64,000 bases of DNA. It comes from Pontibacter roseus DSM 17521 (GTDB taxonomy: Bacteria; Bacteroidota; Bacteroidia; Cytophagales; Hymenobacteraceae). The translations under genes and the position numbers were made by a program. The stretch is from NCBI RefSeq assembly GCF_000373265.1, contig NZ_KB890762.1:119705-183704 (forward strand), given 5' to 3'. The notes under the pieces are model-generated. The model saw only the letters and a list, made by a program, of their open reading frames with translations. It ran no database searches and had not been told where the DNA came from. This document shows, in pieces, positions 17,945-27,932 of the stretch (within the stretch, counting starts at the first letter, position 1; each line of letters opens with the position of its first letter).

Positions 17945-18484
17945 AGTTTTGTTGGTCTAAATTGAACATAGGAGCATTTTTGCCGACTGACAGGGCAGCT
18001 CCATAGCCCCTACTATTTTTAAAGGATAGTCAAATCCTTGTTTTCAGTTTTGTATTGGCATACAGTAGTAGCAGTGCCTGATACGGTGCACTGCATTGGT
18101 GAAGTAAATCCTGTTTAGGGTTACTAACTAAGCGCGATGCCAATAGAGTTAAGAATTTGGACACATTTGAAAAGCTGGCTATACTATAGGTTATTCTTTA
18201 TATTTAACTTTTTTAAAGTGTTATCTTGTTTATCGCTCCAAAACATATATATAAATATAACTTTTCAAATTAGCCTTTCTTGTAACTCATGTGTTTTTTT
18301 ACGGGCTGGCGCGGCAAGGGTTATGAGAGGATATAGAATATCCCCTGTTTTATTGCTTTAATAAGTCCTATATACGTTTGTTTATATACAACAAAAAATG
18401 CACACAGCGCTGTGTTAAGGGCAGCATTGGGTATAGCAGCAAGCGTCTGGAGTAGCTGTTAGACGGCGAGGGAAATAAATCAAT
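17945..18484. other. 540-bp AT-rich intergenic region
   Basis: No supported gene. The stretch around 18190-18300 is strongly AT-rich with T and A runs. A plus-strand open frame at 18137-18361 lacks protein-like composition and was not accepted. I see no clear promoter or hairpin. Confidence 0.5.
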
Positions 18485-18982
18485 TTATTTTACGGGCAAC
18501 CGCCGCTGGGCTTCCGCTTCCACGAGCCGCATGATGCGTTGGTGCAGGTTCTCCTGGAACGTGAGCAGCTGCTGCGGACCGCCTTCTTCCTGCTTGACGC
18601 GCTTTACTTCTTTTCCGTCCTGGTAAAACGTGGTGATGGTGGAGGGCATATCGGACCACTCGGTGAGGTAGGTGCTGCTTAGGGTGCTGGGATTTAGTTG
18701 CGCCACCTCCTGTCGCAGCACCTGCATCTCATCGTCTGACAGTTGAAAGTATACCGTGTCCTTTACAGGCACGTGCTCCCAACCTACGTAGCGGATGATG
18801 CCATCTGTGGCAATGGCCGCTTCATAGGAGGGGCAGATTCCCAGGCAGGGCGTCTTCTGGAAGTTCAGGAACGGGCTGCTATTTTGTTGCTCCTGCTGTT
18901 GCCCGCCCCGGCAACCCGCTAGCACCGTCAGGCTCAGGAAGGGCAGGAGAGACAGCAGGGCCAGTTTCAGGATGTCAGGCAT
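18485..18982 (-). CDS. DUF6438-type lipoprotein
   Basis: A 165-residue protein with lipobox LAGC at about residues 20-23. The mature part has the family motif KTPCLGICPSYEAAIATDGIIRYVG (two Cys, possibly a disulfide) and STITTFYQDGKEVKRV. This matches DUF6438 periplasmic proteins common in Bacteroidota. Function is unknown. It follows another lipoprotein gene by 33 bases and is probably co-transcribed with it. Confidence 0.78.
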   Translation of the reverse strand: MPDILKLALLSLLPFLSLTVLAGCRGGQQQEQQNSSPFLNFQKTPCLGICPSYEAAIATDGIIRYVGWEHVPVKDTVYFQLSDDEMQVLRQEVAQLNPSTLSSTYLTEWSDMPSTITTFYQDGKEVKRVKQEEGGPQQLLTFQENLHQRIMRLVEAEAQRRLPVK

Positions 18983-19015
18983 ATCGGTTCTTCTTTCAGT
19001 TTCAGGTATAGCACG

Positions 19016-19612
19016 CTATTGGCCTTTGGGAAGTTTCCTGAAGCCATTTTCGTCGAACACGTATGCTTCCGGTTCACAGTAGGGGCAGTCTACATAGTTG
19101 AGAGAGGAGTCGGGTGGATTGACGATGAAGATGCGGCTTTCTGGGGTATAGCTGGCGCCTGTGCTGCTCTGCAGTTTGTCCAGCAGCTTGCCGCTGCTGC
19201 TGTCCACTACGTAATGCTCCTGGCAGGTAGTGCCACAGCCTACCGTCACGACTGTGTACTGTCCGGCGAAGTTCACGCCCTGTTTCAGGCCTTCCTGGAG
19301 GGCGGTTCTGTATTTGGCGGCATCGGCATGGGTTGTCTCATCCAGGGGAGCCAGCGGGCCCTTGTACCGCTCTTCCACGCGATAGGCCTGGTCTGTCTGG
19401 TAGGCGTCCATCCGAAGGCGGTAGCGCTGGTACACCTCGGTGTTTTCACCTGATGAAACAGGCGTGGTAAGGGAATCCTGCTGCAGGCTCTCCTCCAGTT
19501 TTGGGTGCGTACTGGCTAGGGTTGACTCTTCCTCGGCCTTTTGCTGACAGCCTGAAACAGACATCAAAAGTGCCATAGGGAGCAGGAAGTAGGGGAGTGG
19601 GTTCTTTCGCAT
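19016..19612 (-). CDS. Lipoprotein of unknown function
   Basis: The start is placed at the ATG of MRKNPLPYFLLPMALLMSVSGC, giving 198 residues and a clear lipobox (SVSGC, Cys22); an in-frame start 22 codons earlier would bury the signal peptide. The mature domain has FAGQYTVVTVGCGTTCQEHYVVDSSSGKLL, with a Cys pair, and ends with YVDCPYCEPEAYVFDENGF. No named family is recognised with confidence. Confidence 0.75.
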   Translation of the reverse strand: MRKNPLPYFLLPMALLMSVSGCQQKAEEESTLASTHPKLEESLQQDSLTTPVSSGENTEVYQRYRLRMDAYQTDQAYRVEERYKGPLAPLDETTHADAAKYRTALQEGLKQGVNFAGQYTVVTVGCGTTCQEHYVVDSSSGKLLDKLQSSTGASYTPESRIFIVNPPDSSLNYVDCPYCEPEAYVFDENGFRKLPKGQ

Positions 19613-19659
19613 GGGTGTATATATGTGTTCCTCTATACGCAAGAACGCCAGGTATAGCC

Positions 19660-19695
19660 AACAAAAAAGCCTCCCCAAGGAATGGGAAGGCTTTT
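19660..19695 (-). terminator. Terminator after yidC
   Basis: The hairpin AAGCCTTCCC / GGGGAGGCTT runs into TTTTTTG on the minus strand, 20 bases past the yidC stop. Confidence 0.8.
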
Positions 19696-19714
19696 CGTCA
19701 GGTATAGCAGTTGC

Positions 19715-21556
19715 TTATTTCTTGAGCTTCGGGTTGTTGCGGCGCTGCTGCTCTTTCTCAGAGGCGGCGCGCATGGCCTCCTGCATGCGCTCGGTGAACG
19801 ACGGACCGCCTGTCTTCTTCTTCTCTTTGCGCTTGTCTCTGTTCTCCTCCAGTCGCGTTCTGATTTTGCCTTCATCCACGAATCGGCGGATGATGGCCTG
19901 CTGACCGAATGTCACCATGTTGGAAACGAAGTAGTAGAAGGAAAGACCTGCCGGGAAGGAGTTCAGCACGAACATGAAGATAATAGGCATCAGGTAGGAG
20001 TACGTCTTCATAGGACCCTGCATGGTGTTCATCTGGTTGTTGGACCAGGTATAGAGTATCGTTGAGGCCGTCATGAGCAGCGTGAACATACTCACGTGGT
20101 CACCATAGAAAGGTATGGTGAAGGGAAGGCGGGCGAACACGTCGTAGGTTGAAAGGTCATCGGCCCACAGGAATGCTTCCTGGCGCAGTTCAATGGAGTT
20201 CGGGAAGAAGTTGAACATCGCGAACAGAATCGGAATCTGCAGCAGCATCGGGATACAGCCGCTCAGCGGGTTCACGCCCATCTCGGAGTAAAGCTTCATC
20301 GTCTCCATCTGGGTCTTCTGCATGTCACCGTCGTTGCTCTCTTTGATGGCGTCAATCTCTGGCTTGAGCACCTTCATCTTCGCCATGGACAGGTAAGACT
20401 TGTAGGTCAGCGGCAACAGAATCATTTTGATGTACAGCACCAACAGGATGATGATGATACCATAGTTGCCGATGTAGTTCTCCAGGAAGTCGAAGGCTGG
20501 GATTATAATCCACTTGTTCACATAGGAGAAGATGCCCCAACCCAGGTCCAGGTTCTTGTTGAACTCATTGCCCATGTGCTTCAGAATCTTGTAATCATTC
20601 GGGCCGAAGTAGTAAGTGAACTCGCCTTTGCCTGAAAGAACGTCCTGCGTCGGAACCAGAATCTGGGAGGAGAGCGTCTTCACCACCAAAGAGTCGGCCG
20701 GGTCAGTGACAGACTCCAGCTTAGCCCCTGCAAACGTGTTGGTAGCGATGATGCCCGCCGTGAAAAAGTTCTGCTTGTTAGCCACCCATTTTACGGGCTC
20801 GGTCAGCGTCTCGGTTTCCGTACCCTCTGAAATGGACAGGTAGTCGAAGCTCTCGTCAGCGGTGTAGTAGTTGATGGTGGACTTGGCACGGTTCTGTGGC
20901 ATGTCCTTCTCCAACTGCTTCAGGCGGTCGTTCCATACCATGGTCAGCGTGTTGCCGCTGATTTGTTCGTTGAGTCCCTTGAAATCCAGCTTGTAACCTA
21001 CCTGGAAGCTGTTGTCCATCAAGGTATAGGTCTGGTCGATGTACTGTCCCTCGCCAAGCTGGGCACGATAGGTGATGGTCTGGGCAGATTCCTCGCCAAC
21101 AGTGCCGCGCTGCACCTCAGAAGGGGTGAAGAACAAGTCAGACAAGCGCACCGTCTTGCCATCGTTGGTGGTGAACTGCACATCGGTCTGGCTGCTTTCC
21201 TTGTCGAACAGCACCAATGGCTCGCCGGTATAGGTTTTGTAATTTTTGAGCAGAACCTCCTCTACCTGGCCACCCTTGCTGTTGAAGGTAACGCGCATCT
21301 GCTGATTTTCGAGGGTAGTGGTGCTCTCCTCGCCTGTGGCAGCGGCACTGAAGGCACCGAGCGCGGCCGCTCTGCGTACCTGCGCCAGTGAGTCATCCAC
21401 TGCAACGGCTTCCGGAGACGGCTGCACCTGCTCCACCTTGGCTGTCTGTTCAACGGCCTGTCTGTTGGCTTCTTCCGTCGTACCCGAGAAGAAGAAGGAG
21501 TAAGCCAGCAGGAGCACGGCAATCAATCCAAAGCCAATAGCTTGATTTCTATCCAT
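19715..21556 (-). CDS. yidC: Membrane protein insertase YidC
   Basis: YidC inserts and folds inner-membrane proteins, alone or with SecYEG. The 613-residue protein has an N-terminal anchor (FGLIAVLLLAYSFFFSG), a large periplasmic beta domain (about 60-350), then five conserved membrane segments from about 355 (PAFDFLENYIGNYGIIIILL; SYLSMAKMKVLKPEID; GCIPMLLQIPILFAMFNFFP). The basic tail RRNNPKLKK fits ribosome contact. It lies 30 bases downstream of pyrG, a common Bacteroidota pair. Confidence 0.96.
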   Translation of the reverse strand: MDRNQAIGFGLIAVLLLAYSFFFSGTTEEANRQAVEQTAKVEQVQPSPEAVAVDDSLAQVRRAAALGAFSAAATGEESTTTLENQQMRVTFNSKGGQVEEVLLKNYKTYTGEPLVLFDKESSQTDVQFTTNDGKTVRLSDLFFTPSEVQRGTVGEESAQTITYRAQLGEGQYIDQTYTLMDNSFQVGYKLDFKGLNEQISGNTLTMVWNDRLKQLEKDMPQNRAKSTINYYTADESFDYLSISEGTETETLTEPVKWVANKQNFFTAGIIATNTFAGAKLESVTDPADSLVVKTLSSQILVPTQDVLSGKGEFTYYFGPNDYKILKHMGNEFNKNLDLGWGIFSYVNKWIIIPAFDFLENYIGNYGIIIILLVLYIKMILLPLTYKSYLSMAKMKVLKPEIDAIKESNDGDMQKTQMETMKLYSEMGVNPLSGCIPMLLQIPILFAMFNFFPNSIELRQEAFLWADDLSTYDVFARLPFTIPFYGDHVSMFTLLMTASTILYTWSNNQMNTMQGPMKTYSYLMPIIFMFVLNSFPAGLSFYYFVSNMVTFGQQAIIRRFVDEGKIRTRLEENRDKRKEKKKTGGPSFTERMQEAMRAASEKEQQRRNNPKLKK

Positions 21557-21586
21557 TTAATTTTACTGAGTTGTGTAGGTTATTGC

Positions 21587-23200
21587 TTATTTAGGTTTTG
21601 AAAAATTCATGGCCGCCTTCACAAACTTCACGAAAAGCGGGTGTGGGTTGAGCACCGTGCTCTTCAGTTCAGGATGGTACTGCGCCGCCACGAACCATGG
21701 GTGGTTCTGCAGCTCTATCACCTCCACCAGCCCCGTATCCGGGTTGATGCCCGAGGCAATCATGCCTGCCTGCTCAAATTCGGGCAGGAACTTGTTGTTG
21801 AATTCGTAACGGTGACGGTGGCGCTCCGAAATTTTGGACTTGCCATAAATAGAAAATGCTTTTGTGCCCTTCTTTAGTTCACAGGTATAGGCTCCAAGGC
21901 GCATGGTTCCGCCTTTCTGGGTGATTTCCTTCTGCCCCTCCATCAAATCGATGATAGGGAAAGGCGTCTCCGGGTCCATTTCTGTAGAGGCGGCGTTTTC
22001 CAGCCCCAGCACGTTGCGGGCGAATTCCACGGCGGCGCACTGCATACCTAGGCAAATCCCCAGGAACGGTATACCTGCCTCGCGCACAAACCGGATGGAC
22101 TCCAGTTTGCCTTTGAAGCCGCGCTCACCAAAGCCTGGCGCCACAAGCACGCCGTCCATGCCACGCAGCAAGCTGGCTACGTTCTCGTTGGTGATGTTCT
22201 CAGATTGGAACCACTTGATGTTCACCTTGCACTCGTTGGCCGCACCCGCATGAACGAATGATTCCACAATCGATTTATAGGCATCTGGCAGCTCCACATA
22301 CTTGCCAACCAAGGCGATGTTCACCTCAGCCGTGGGGTTTTTCAGTTTCCCCAAGAATTCTTTCCAGCTTTCCAGCTCCGGTTCAGCCCGGTGCGGCAGC
22401 TTGAGTTTGCCAATTACGCGCTCATCCAGCTTCTCTTTGCGCATGAGCAGCGGCACGTCGTATATAGTCTCCGCGTCAATAGACTCAATAACGGAGTTTT
22501 GTTTTACGTTGCAGAACAGCGCGATTTTCTTGCGCAAATCTGTTGGTATATGGTATTCGGAGCGACAAACCAGAATGTCCGGCTGCACACCCGCCTCCGA
22601 AAGGTCGCGAACAGAGTGTTGTGTGGGTTTGGTCTTGAGTTCACCGGCGGCCTTGAGGTAGGGCACCAGGGTCAGGTGGATGACACAGGTCTCGTTTACG
22701 CCCAGTTCCCAGCGCAGCTGGCGCACGGCCTCGATAAAAGGCAGCGACTCAATATCGCCTACGCAGCCACCAATCTCCGTTATCACGATGTCAAACTCAC
22801 CAGACTCGCCCAGGAGCAGCATGCGGCGCTTGATTTCGTCGGTGATGTGGGGCACCACCTGCACCGTTTTGCCCAAATAGGCTCCTTGGCGCTCCTGCGT
22901 AATCACGTTGTAATAGATGCGGCCCGTAGTCACGTTGTTGGCCTGTGAGGTGGGGTTGTTCAGGAAACGCTCGTAGTGTCCCAGGTCTAGGTCGGTTTCT
23001 GCGCCGTCTTCGGTCACATAGCACTCACCATGCTCGTAGGGGTTGAGCGTGCCCGGGTCGATGTTGATATAAGGGTCGAATTTCTGGATTGTTACAGAGA
23101 AGCCCCTTGCCTGCAGCAACTTAGCAAGTGAAGCGGAGATGATACCTTTTCCAAGAGAGGAGGTAACGCCTCCCGTAACAAAAATATATTTAGCAGCCAT
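21587..23200 (-). CDS. pyrG: CTP synthase
   Basis: PyrG aminates UTP to CTP using glutamine and ATP. The 537 residues start [20 protein letters not shown] with the P-loop GVTSSLGKG and the UTP-site region [12 protein letters not shown]. The C-terminal glutaminase domain has its nucleophile in [10 protein letters not shown] (about residue 380) and the His-Glu pair in AAQYHPE. It is upstream of yidC on the same strand. Confidence 0.97.
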   Translation of the reverse strand: MAAKYIFVTGGVTSSLGKGIISASLAKLLQARGFSVTIQKFDPYINIDPGTLNPYEHGECYVTEDGAETDLDLGHYERFLNNPTSQANNVTTGRIYYNVITQERQGAYLGKTVQVVPHITDEIKRRMLLLGESGEFDIVITEIGGCVGDIESLPFIEAVRQLRWELGVNETCVIHLTLVPYLKAAGELKTKPTQHSVRDLSEAGVQPDILVCRSEYHIPTDLRKKIALFCNVKQNSVIESIDAETIYDVPLLMRKEKLDERVIGKLKLPHRAEPELESWKEFLGKLKNPTAEVNIALVGKYVELPDAYKSIVESFVHAGAANECKVNIKWFQSENITNENVASLLRGMDGVLVAPGFGERGFKGKLESIRFVREAGIPFLGICLGMQCAAVEFARNVLGLENAASTEMDPETPFPIIDLMEGQKEITQKGGTMRLGAYTCELKKGTKAFSIYGKSKISERHRHRYEFNNKFLPEFEQAGMIASGINPDTGLVEVIELQNHPWFVAAQYHPELKSTVLNPHPLFVKFVKAAMNFSKPK

Positions 23201-23225
23201 AAGTTAGGGTAAGTCTTATGGACTG

Positions 23226-23233
23226 CAAAGGTA
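23226..23233 (-). promoter_or_regulatory. Putative -7 box for pyrG-yidC
   Basis: On the minus strand this reads TACCTTTG, an exact TAnnTTTG, 26 bases before the pyrG ATG. Confidence 0.45.
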
Positions 23234-23323
23234 CAAGATATATTTGATTTAATGGTAAGTCGCTTTGGCTGTTCTGGCGTTGCATAGTATATCTTAGTTA
23301 ATATTCAAGGGAGAATCCAAATA

Positions 23324-23354
23324 AAAAGCCCCGGCTAAGCTAGCCGGGGCTTTT
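23324..23354 (-). terminator. Terminator after the metalloprotease gene
   Basis: A 14-bp perfect stem (AAAAGCCCCGGCTA and its complement) closes on a 3-base loop. The flanking A and T runs would let it work in both directions. Confidence 0.85.
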
Positions 23355-23372
23355 CCAATGAAAACAGGAAAT

Positions 23373-25877
23373 TTAACTTTTCGGGTTCAGGATGTTGTCG
23401 ATGCGCACCAGTGCGTCCTGCAAGTGGTACTTGGTCATCGTATCCTGTGTCTTCGGCATGGAAGCCCTGATTTGGTTGCGCAAAGCCGTCAGCTCGCCGC
23501 GTACCATCGGTCGTATATCAGACTGCGACACGTTCACCGATGTGAAGCCCATGAAGGCGCGGGCACCTGCCGGAACGGAGCGCTGCTCCTCCTTCATCAG
23601 GTACTCCATGCGGTCGAGGTAGCCACGCTGCAGGTTTCGGCGGTACATATCTACTGTCTTGCCGGTTCCGATTTCTGACCAGAGGCCGTTGCGCAGGTCG
23701 GCCATCATCTCGGGCAAGGTATAGGTTTTGCTGCCCAATGAGGCCTGTGCCTCCAGCAGGCGCTGCATGCGGCCCGGCTCCAGCACATTGTTCAGGATGT
23801 TCACCTGTGCCGTGCGTACGCGCTCCAGGGCGCCCGCCGACTCTATCTTTCGCAGGATATTCTGGTCCAGCATCCAGGTCGGGGTGGCAAAGCCCTGCTC
23901 GTTGAGGAACTTCATGGCGCGCTGCTGCTTCTCCTTCGGCACGGCGGCATATACGTCCCCCTTCTGATCGTAGGTCTTGTAGTTCTCATACACGCCCCCG
24001 ATGTTGGCGGTCACGTGGCCCATGTAGCGGTTCCACTGGCCCAGCACCTGGGTGTACATCTCCTGCAGGTCCTCGTAGTTCTTGTTGTCCTCTGAGGTCC
24101 ACTCAATTAGCTGCGGCATGATGCGCTTCAGGTTCTTGATGCCGTAGTTGCTGGCCAGCATGGCGTCATCGCCCAGGTCCTCGGTCTGCGAAGACGGGTC
24201 CACCGGGCTGCCCTGCTGTCTGCCGAAGCGGTACATCGGGTCATCTTCCTTCTCACGAATCCATTTGGCCAGTTTCTCTGGGTTGTCATACCCGTTGGTT
24301 TCCGGGAAGTAGGAGTAACCCCATTTCACAGAGTATTTGTCATACACGCCTATACCTGGCATCAGCGCTACACCATTGTCCTCAGGCTGCGCCACGTAGT
24401 TGAAGCGGGCGTAGTCCATGATGGAAGGGGCAGTGCCCATTTCCTTCGTGAATTTGGAGTCGCGCAGTTTTTCTACCGGGTAGGCGGCGCTGGAGCCCAT
24501 GTTGTGCGGCAGACCCAAGGTATGGCCTACCTCGTGGGCAGCCACGAAGCGGATCAGTTCGCCCATCACCTCGTCCTTGAACTTGATGCTACGGGCATCC
24601 GGGTTGATGGCCGCCGTCTGAATGAAGTACCAGTTGCGGAGCAGGTTCATCACGTTATGGTACCAGCCGATGTGGCTCTCCAGAATCTCGCCGGAGCGCG
24701 GGTCGTGCACGTTCGGGCCGTAGGCGTTCTGTGTCTCAGAAGAGAAGTAACGGATAACGGAGTAGCGCGCATCCTCAGTGCTGAACTCAGGGTCCTCCTC
24801 AAAGGTAGGGGCATCCTTGGCAATGATAGCATTCTTGAAACCAGCGGCTTCAAACGCCTTTTGCCAGTCCTGTACTCCTTGCTTCAGGTAGGGGCGCCAT
24901 TTCGTGGGGGTGGCCGGGTCAATGTAGTAGACGATGGGTTTCACCGGCTCCACTAGTTCACCACGGGCATAGGCTTCCTTGTCTTTTGGCTCCAGTTTCC
25001 AGCGCACAATGTAGCGGCGCTTGGCGGCCCGCTGCTCGTCGGTGCCGTAGTCCGTCTGCGACAGGGTGAAGTACCCTACGCGCTGGTCGAAACGCCGGGC
25101 CGGCATCGGCACCTTCGGCAGGAGCAGCATGGAGTGGTTCAGCTCCAGGGAGATGGTGCCCGCGCTGGAGTTGGCAGGCGGCTCAGACGCCTCGTACGTC
25201 ATTAAGGAACGGGCCTCGATGTTGGTCGGGAAACTTTTGATGCCTTCCACAAAGGAACGCTTATCATCCAGACGCTTCACTTTGTACTTGTCGCGGTTCT
25301 CTTTGTCCAGGCCCAGTGCCGGTACGTCTCTGGAGAAGAAGTCGGTCACTTCCACCACCGATGTACCGTTGTTGTAGGCCTTGATGTCGAATGCCTGTAT
25401 CACCGGAGCCAGGTTGGAGTTCTGAACCGAATGGAAAATCTCCAAAGTGTCGTTGGCCACATTTTGGTAGGAGATGAGGCGCAACAGGATGCGGTTGCCT
25501 TTCTTCTCCCAGCGCAGCATCTGGCGGTTCAGCTCCTCTCCGCCATAGCCAATGTTGGTAGCGGTCTTGGCGATACGGCTCACCATGAGCATGTCGCGGT
25601 GGAGCAGCGTGTCTGGGATTTCGTAGAAATACTTCTCGTCGATGCGGTGCACCTTGAACAGGCCCTCATCTGTCACGGCGTTGGCCGTAATGACGCTGCT
25701 GTAGGGTTTCACGCCATTCTCCTCTTTCTTGGGAGCAGGGGCATCCTGTGTTGTAGTGGCCTCCTGTTTGGCCTTTTTCTTCTTCTTTTCCTTGCTTTGG
25801 GCGAAGGAAGGCGGTGCTATGAGCGCACCGGCCAGCAGTAAGGTCGCCAGCTGCGCATAGCGTACATTTTTACTCAT
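23373..25877 (-). CDS. Secreted zinc metalloprotease, DUF5117/DUF4953 type
   Basis: The 834-residue protein has a signal peptide ending near PPSFAQS, then a Lys-rich linker. The N-terminal half (NRQMLRWEKKGNRILLRLISYQN; FPTNIEARSLMTYE; RRYIVRWKLEPKDK) matches DUF5117. The zinc motif HEVGHTLGLPHNMG is at about residue 448, with a following SIMDYARFNYVAQPED that resembles the metzincin Met-turn. Such proteins are common in Bacteroidota with unknown substrates. A paralogue lies at 35819-38251. Confidence 0.9.
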   Translation of the reverse strand: MSKNVRYAQLATLLLAGALIAPPSFAQSKEKKKKKAKQEATTTQDAPAPKKEENGVKPYSSVITANAVTDEGLFKVHRIDEKYFYEIPDTLLHRDMLMVSRIAKTATNIGYGGEELNRQMLRWEKKGNRILLRLISYQNVANDTLEIFHSVQNSNLAPVIQAFDIKAYNNGTSVVEVTDFFSRDVPALGLDKENRDKYKVKRLDDKRSFVEGIKSFPTNIEARSLMTYEASEPPANSSAGTISLELNHSMLLLPKVPMPARRFDQRVGYFTLSQTDYGTDEQRAAKRRYIVRWKLEPKDKEAYARGELVEPVKPIVYYIDPATPTKWRPYLKQGVQDWQKAFEAAGFKNAIIAKDAPTFEEDPEFSTEDARYSVIRYFSSETQNAYGPNVHDPRSGEILESHIGWYHNVMNLLRNWYFIQTAAINPDARSIKFKDEVMGELIRFVAAHEVGHTLGLPHNMGSSAAYPVEKLRDSKFTKEMGTAPSIMDYARFNYVAQPEDNGVALMPGIGVYDKYSVKWGYSYFPETNGYDNPEKLAKWIREKEDDPMYRFGRQQGSPVDPSSQTEDLGDDAMLASNYGIKNLKRIMPQLIEWTSEDNKNYEDLQEMYTQVLGQWNRYMGHVTANIGGVYENYKTYDQKGDVYAAVPKEKQQRAMKFLNEQGFATPTWMLDQNILRKIESAGALERVRTAQVNILNNVLEPGRMQRLLEAQASLGSKTYTLPEMMADLRNGLWSEIGTGKTVDMYRRNLQRGYLDRMEYLMKEEQRSVPAGARAFMGFTSVNVSQSDIRPMVRGELTALRNQIRASMPKTQDTMTKYHLQDALVRIDNILNPKS

Positions 25878-26312
25878 CAGGTAAAGGTTTAGGTTAGATT
25901 GGTTAAGTAGTAAAGGTGTTATCTAAGAAAATACAAGGTGCTGAAGCTCCAAAACATGCTCAGATTACTCTGAGACTGCTTGAATGGAAGATAGTTTAAT
26001 CAGCTGCGCAGGCGGTATACCTGAGAAAAAGCTATGTTGCTGATTTTAAATGGATTTAATTTTGGGTCAGCAGGTATAGCAACGGAAGTATGGAGATGCA
26101 TCTTCATCTCGGAATTAGCTGAAGACGAAGCTAAATTAAATGGTTATTCTTAAAACAAAGCCACGCTGATAGAGTAAAAAACAGGATAGCCCCACCCGAT
26201 GCTGCCTTTGATGCTATCCTGTGTCAATTACAGCCCCCCTGCGCTTACCTGGTGACGAATCTCGTCCGTGCTTCTGCTGAACATTCAAACCAACTGTCCC
26301 TTCCCAAACCGT
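25878..26312. other. Intergenic region with one long-loop hairpin
   Basis: A divergent promoter region between the metalloprotease and the TPR gene. It carries one AGGTATAG copy near 26070 and an inverted repeat ACAGGATAGC / GCTATCCTGT at 26181-26190 and 26213-26222. Nothing else is recognisable. Confidence 0.45.
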
Positions 26313-27926
26313 ATGAAGAAGATAAGTAAAGTAGTAGTTTTATTTTGCCTGGTCCTTCCGTTGACCATCCAATTCAGTCTGGCGCAAGGCCATAAAACCA
26401 AACACGGTACCGTAAACTTGCAGACCTCCTGTAGCCCAGCGGCGCAGCAGCGGTTCAACTCGGGCCTGGCGCTCATGCACCACATGATGTACGAACAGGC
26501 GGAGCAGGAATTTTCTGAAGCCGCCGAAGCTGCTCCAGATTGTGCCATGGCACAGTGGGGCATCGCGATGAGCGTCATCCACCCGCTCTGGGGTGAAAGA
26601 CCCTCTGACGAAAACCTACAGAAAGGACAGTCCGCACTGGAAAAGGCCGCCCAGCAAAAGAACCTGACGGCCCGTGAAGCGGCCTACATCAAAGCGGCGG
26701 CTAATTTCTATGAGAATTGGAAGAATACCAGTTATGCGGACCAACTGAAGGCTTTTGAGACCGGGTTTCAGGCGCTGCACGAGGCTTTTCCAGAGGATGC
26801 GGAAGCCACCACCTTCTTTGCCCTGGCTCAATTAGCTACGGCTCCCAAAACCGACAAAACATACGCTAAGCAGAAGGCGGCAGGGGAGCTGCTGGAAAAC
26901 TTAAATGCCAAAAACCCTGACCACCCGGGCCTGTTCCATTACATCATCCACGCTTACGATAACCCATCGCTGGCTAGCCGTGCCGTGAAGGTGGCGCGGG
27001 AATACGAGCGTATTGCCCCAGACGTGCCCCACGCCCTGCACATGCCCAGCCACATTTTCGTTCGGTTGGGCCAATGGCCCGATGCTGTGGATTGGAACAT
27101 CCGGTCAGCGGAGGCAGCCATGCGGCAGTCTGCTAAAGAGGAAATGTCAACGCACTATGCCCATGCCTTGGACTACATGGCTTATGGCTACTTGCAGCAA
27201 GGGCAGGACAAAAAAGCACAGGATGTAGTAGCGCAGATGCTGGAAGTGCCCAAGTACCAGCCTACTTTTGCCACCGCCTATGCCTTGGCCGCCACACCGG
27301 CCCGCAATGCTTTGGAAAGAGGCAAATGGGCGGAGGCGGCGCAGCTGCCGGTGAGGTCACCTGAGAACTTCCCCTGGGAGAAATATCCAGGGGCAGAAGC
27401 CCTGACACATTTCGCCAGGGGCATCGGTGGCGCCCGTTCCGGCAATACAGCCGTGGCAGAGGAGTCAATCGCAGCGCTGGGAAAGCTCCAGACACAGCTC
27501 ACCAACTCCAGCGACACCTATTGGGCGGCCCAGGCGGAGGCGCAGCAAAAGGCGGTGGAGGCCTGGCTGGAGTACCAGCGAGGGGATAAAAACAAGGCGC
27601 TGACTCTGATGCGGGAATCTGCAGACAAGGAGGATGCCCTCGACAAACATCCAGTCACGCCCGGTGCCATACTTCCAGCCAGGGAACTGCTGGGAGATAT
27701 GCTGTTACTCGCCAAAAAGCCCCAGGAGGCGGAAGTAGCGTATGAGGCCAGCCTGCAGGTATCGCCTAACCGGCTCAACAGCCTATACGGGGCCGCCCGT
27801 GCAGCGGAAATGGCCAAGGACCGGCAAAAGGCTATGAACTATTACTCGGCTTTAGTGAAAAACTCAGCCAAGGCTGACAGTGACCGGGAGAGCATCCTAT
27901 ACGCCCGAAAACAGGCGAAGAAATGA
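26313..27926 (+). CDS. Secreted TPR-repeat protein
   Basis: The start is set at the ATG of MKKISKVVVLFCLVLPLTI, giving 537 residues and a standard signal peptide ending in SLAQG; an earlier in-frame start would extend it by 15 non-signal residues. Helical repeats run through the mature part (AEQEFSEAAEAAPDCAMAQWG; HALDYMAYGYLQQGQDKKA; AEVAYEASLQVSPNRLNSLYGAARAAE). The repeated HMPSHIFVRLGQW and FHYIIHAYDNP resemble a TPR group found widely in Bacteroidota. Function is unknown. It converges on dinB with a 6-base gap. Confidence 0.85.
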   Translation: MKKISKVVVLFCLVLPLTIQFSLAQGHKTKHGTVNLQTSCSPAAQQRFNSGLALMHHMMYEQAEQEFSEAAEAAPDCAMAQWGIAMSVIHPLWGERPSDENLQKGQSALEKAAQQKNLTAREAAYIKAAANFYENWKNTSYADQLKAFETGFQALHEAFPEDAEATTFFALAQLATAPKTDKTYAKQKAAGELLENLNAKNPDHPGLFHYIIHAYDNPSLASRAVKVAREYERIAPDVPHALHMPSHIFVRLGQWPDAVDWNIRSAEAAMRQSAKEEMSTHYAHALDYMAYGYLQQGQDKKAQDVVAQMLEVPKYQPTFATAYALAATPARNALERGKWAEAAQLPVRSPENFPWEKYPGAEALTHFARGIGGARSGNTAVAEESIAALGKLQTQLTNSSDTYWAAQAEAQQKAVEAWLEYQRGDKNKALTLMRESADKEDALDKHPVTPGAILPARELLGDMLLLAKKPQEAEVAYEASLQVSPNRLNSLYGAARAAEMAKDRQKAMNYYSALVKNSAKADSDRESILYARKQAKK

Positions 27927-27932
27927 GGTGTA

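Noticed and set aside
18137..18361. Plus-strand open frame in the AT-rich gap
   Set aside because: Composition follows T-rich DNA; no start signal, no family.
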